64,000 nucleotides of DNA from Inga oerstediana (taxonomy: Eukaryota > Streptophyta > Magnoliopsida > Fabales > Fabaceae), in the NCBI GenBank assembly GCA_963210345.1, contig OY723402.1, positions 73,250,855-73,314,854 on the forward strand, given 5' to 3'. A model generated the notes under the pieces. The model had not been told where the DNA came from. It saw only the letters and a program-made list of their open reading frames with translations, and made no database searches. Each line of letters opens with the position of its first letter. Within the stretch, counting starts at the first letter, position 1. Of this stretch, positions 60,833 to 64,000 are shown piece after piece. The translations under genes and the position numbers were made by a program.

Positions 60833-61737
60833 GGGAAAATTCCAAAAAATTATATTGGAAATTGTAAAAGGACAATTCAGTACATTGAAAATGGGAAAGA
60901 CAAGATCAGGCTGGTGTCAGACGGGCAGAGGAATCTAGGATTTTGAAATCTCGGTCAAATGACAAAAATGCCCTTCAGCTCTCAGTCGAAATAACAACAT
61001 AGGGGTTGTTAATGGCGAATCCGAAATTGTTAATGGCAAGATAGGTGTTGATATTGACCTTGAAACTTGTTAATTGTGAAAGAAGAAATAGGAGTTGTTA
61101 ATTTTGAATCCAGAGTTGTTAATTAAGAGATGAGTGTTGTTATTGGTCTTGAAACTTGTTAAGTGTGAAAGAAGAAATTGGAGTTGTTAATATCGAATCC
61201 GGAATTGTTAATTAAGATATGGGTGTTGTTATTGTTCCTAAAACTTATAAAGTGTGAAAAAAGAAATTAGAGTTGTTAATATCGAATCAGAAATTATTAA
61301 TTAAGATATAAGTGTTGTTATTTTGAAGTGGAGGAAGAAAGTGGAGTTGTTAATATAGAATACGGTGTTGTTAATAAAGAGAAAGGAGTTGTTATTGGCC
61401 TTAAAACTTATTTAGTGTGAAAGAAGAAATTAGAGTTGTTAATGTTGAATCCTGAGTTGTTAATTAACAGATAGGTGTTGTTATTGGCCCTAAAACTTGT
61501 TAATTGTAAAAGAAGAATTGAAGTTGTTAATGTCAAATACGGAGTTGTTAATTCCGAGAATCATGTTATTCTGAAGTTGAGGGATGGAGGGCTGAAGGGC
61601 ATTTTCGTCATTTGGCCAAGATTTAAAAATCCCAAATTCCTTTGCCTATCTGACACATGCCTGATCTGTCCTTTCCCATTTTCAATATACTGAATTGTCC
61701 TTTTATAATTTCCAATGTCGTTTTTTAGAATTCTCCC
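60833..61737. mobile_element. MULE with internal ~89-bp tandem array, copy 2
   Basis: Same termini, TACAATTTT duplications and unit number as 23749-24653, with a few substitutions. Confidence 0.88.
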
Positions 61738-62600
61738 TACAATTTTTTAGGTTCTTATTAATAAATATTTTGTTTCCTTAGTCCTTTTCCCTAATTCTCC
61801 CTAAAATCTCAGCATATATTTAAGTTACACATTTAAAGTTGTTGGCGAAAAAAAAAAAAGTTTACACATTTAAAGCATTATTTAATCTTATAAAAAAAAT
61901 CATTAAATTTAATCATTCAAAACTTTATAATAGACCATTCTAAGCTTACATAATCTACGCAAATAACTCCTGATCACTACCATTAATTTGTTACTTTGTT
62001 AGTTATTTCACTAAAATAACATAATATGATAGAGTTTATTTGTCCTCCAATCTATCAATCTCATTAAAATAATTCTTGTTCTTCAAATTAGAAATATATA
62101 TATATATATATACACCTCTATAAAGCTTGTGACATTTTATTTTTCCCCTTCCCAGAATCCTCTTTAAAATATTATCTATCTTTTTTTTTTTTGGCCAATT
62201 TAAAATATTATCCATCATGTGCATTAATTTGAGAGTTGATTGATTTAGATAGTACTAACTACTAACGGAGAACAAGGAAATGTCACATGTCTTACCTAAC
62301 AACTAACAATTTTTTCCATGGTTAGAAGTACATTTCATATGTGGCTCCACAAAAACTTTGTTTTCATTCAAAGAACTCGTATTTTATTGATATGTATTAT
62401 TATAAACTAAATATGAAATCAATTCATACAATCCATGCTTTATAAGCGTTTTTTTAATTTCATGTTAATGGATTGCTTTATTGATTGTTAACGTTAATGC
62501 CAAACCCAATCATATAATAAATTCATATGACATTGCATTCTTAGAATTTGTTAGTTGTTGAAGGGCCTTAAATTAATAAAAGCTATTCTACCAAAAATAC
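61738..62600. other. AT-rich intergenic, copy 2
   Basis: Counterpart of 24654-25525. The (TA)n near 62095 differs in length. No gene. Confidence 0.5.
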
Positions 62601-62835
62601 CTGTGTTGTTTGGTAAGAAGGATTTGGAGGAGGGGAGAGGAAAAAACTTTTACGAGTTAGATTTGGAAAAAAAAGAATTAGAGAAGTGAAGTTAAAAAGT
62701 TTTAATTAATTTTTTTTTATTCTTTTATCTTACATCTTATCTTGATTAAAAATTTATAATCTCATTTCTTTATCATTTTTAAATACAACTCATAAAAATT
62801 TTCTCTCCTTTCAAATTTGCATAGCAAACAGCCCC
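62601..62835. mobile_element. MITE with TTTGGTA-type ends, copy 2
   Basis: Counterpart of 25526-25759. Confidence 0.6.
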
Positions 62836-62845
62836 TTAGCCTTAG

Positions 62846-64000
62846 CTTTAAGACCAGTTATCATGAAAATCAGTCTAAAAAATATGACTTTTTAGACCTT
62901 ATATTTCACACAACCAGTTTTAAAAGTTATTTTTCATATTTTTAATGAATAACAAATTAATGGTAATAGTGCAATATATATATTATACATATAAATGGTC
63001 TGAATTTAGGCGTCTAGCAGAAGTAACGTGGGTTATTAGTTTGCCCATTTCCAGCAGAGCTATGTTCATTTCAGGAGCCAACAAATGATGAGAGGTTAAA
63101 CAATATAATTGATTAGATGCTTATGCTGATGATAATGCTTCTTCATGAAAACTCTAAAAGCACCCTCTACAGTACTCCGCCACGTCTGCAAGAACCAGTG
63201 AACAATTAGTTAATGTGAGCCCATACAAAAATTGTTCTCAAGAATAGATAGATAATCAACAAAATCAAATTGAGGGAACAATACAGATAACACGAGCAGA
63301 CCTTCTCGAGAGTATTGAAGAGGGATCTGTTTCTGATATCCCTGGCCTTAAGGCGGGTGCGAGCAACGCCAAGCTGGTGGAACAAAGCGGAGTGGTAAGT
63401 AGTGGCGAGAGGGAGAAGCAACCACCTCTTGACTAAAACGGAGCCTAAATGGGAAGGGCTGCGGCAATGAGATTCGACGATGGATTAGATTTGATTTTGG
63501 GGGAAGGGGAATCGAGGTGAGCAAATTTCTGGAGAAGCTGGTCGAAAGATTTCTTGACGACATGTTGAATAGTAGAGGAGGCGGCGGCTGCAGGAGGAGG
63601 GGGGAGGGGAATAGTGGCGGTGGATATAAAAGCAAGGGAGGAAGAAAGGGTTATGAGAAAGAGATGATTTAAAGAGTGCAAGATTCAATTTATTAGGTGC
63701 GATGATGAAAGGGTTAAGTTTTGAGAAAGAGATAAATTTGGGGCAAATATTTTAGTCCGATTACAATCAAAATAAGGTCTAAAAAATTTATCTTTTAGAC
63801 CGATTATTTGAAACATTAGGTCTTTAAAAAAAATGTATATTATTTCTTAATCCCGCATCTTTTAGACTGGTTATAAGAAATAATCGGTCTAAAATGTTTT
63901 ATCTTTTAGACCGGTTATTAGTGATAACCGGTCTAAAAAGTTTCGAATTTTTTTAATTTTTAATTATTTTTTTCTTTTTAGACTAGTTGTTTAAATAACT
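62846..64000. mobile_element. CACTA-like element, copy 2 (cut by window end)
   Basis: Counterpart of 25770-27362 without the hAT MITE. The GGTCTAAAA subterminal repeats are seen again from about 63740 to the window end. Confidence 0.62.
63096..63688 (-). pseudogene. Unidentified gene relic, copy 2
   Basis: Counterpart of 26304-26895 with the same splice sites. One extra G in the G-run at about 63598-63603 moves the N-terminal frame: the MNLALFKSS start now runs out of frame in the Pro-rich stretch, while the alternative MHSLNHLFLITLSSSLAF start reads through to QHVVKKSFDQLLQ. A C to T change also creates an earlier stop (LPI). The coding frame is disrupted in both copies. Confidence 0.5.

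Larger units (their letters stand above)
36963..64000. repeat. Tandem segmental duplication, copy 2 (truncated by window end)
   Basis: Second copy of the unit, visible through the equivalent of about copy-1 position 27208. Up to about 57.11 kb it differs from copy 1 by only a handful of substitutions and by short indels at (TA)n runs. After that it differs frequently, with larger indels: +36 bp at (ATT)n, one extra MULE terminal unit, about -83 bp near 59348, and about -290 bp where copy 1 has a hAT MITE. Confidence 0.97.

Overview
The window is nuclear DNA of a flowering plant, almost certainly a dicot. It is AT-rich, introns have GT...AG borders, intact single-copy genes are sparse, and most of the sequence is transposon-derived: Ty1/copia, a gypsy-like solo LTR, CACTA, Mutator-like (MULE), PIF/Harbinger, hAT and Stowaway elements, many with visible target-site duplications (TSDs). 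Species cannot be read from the sequence.

The dominant structure is one long direct tandem duplication with a period of about 36.96 kb. Positions 1-36962 are copy 1 and 36963-64000 are copy 2, cut by the window end at the equivalent of about 27.2 kb. The copies are almost identical up to about 20.15 kb into the unit and clearly more diverged after that. A real recent segmental duplication and an uncollapsed second haplotype are both possible.

Layout of one unit (copy 1): an old copia element on the minus strand (252-6272) carrying a nested non-autonomous CACTA element (3932-5286). Then a 3-ketoacyl-CoA synthase (KCS) locus A (7505-9650, minus strand), which is dead by frameshift and by loss of the catalytic Cys. 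Then a 4.4-kb solo LTR (11839-16253), fragments of a Ulp1-like protease and of an unidentified exon pair, and an intact KCS locus B (17756-19786, minus strand). Upstream of B come a Stowaway MITE, an (ATT)n tract, a Pack-MULE carrying a piece resembling the first exon of a BOR-type borate transporter, a MULE filled with an ~89-bp tandem array, a CACTA-like element around an unidentified gene relic, a KCS first-exon relic (C, split by a hAT MITE), a second array-bearing MULE (~111-bp period), a PIF/Harbinger element with a decayed Myb/SANT-like gene, another KCS relic (D) and a Harbinger MITE. Copy 2 repeats this as far as the CACTA-like element.

The only gene family with plausible host function is KCS, the condensing enzyme of very-long-chain fatty acid elongation in the ER (cuticular wax, suberin, sphingolipid precursors). 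The window holds two intact copies (B1, B2), two dead copies (A1, A2) and two short relics (C, D). B2 carries a tract of locus-A sequence consistent with gene conversion from the pseudogene.
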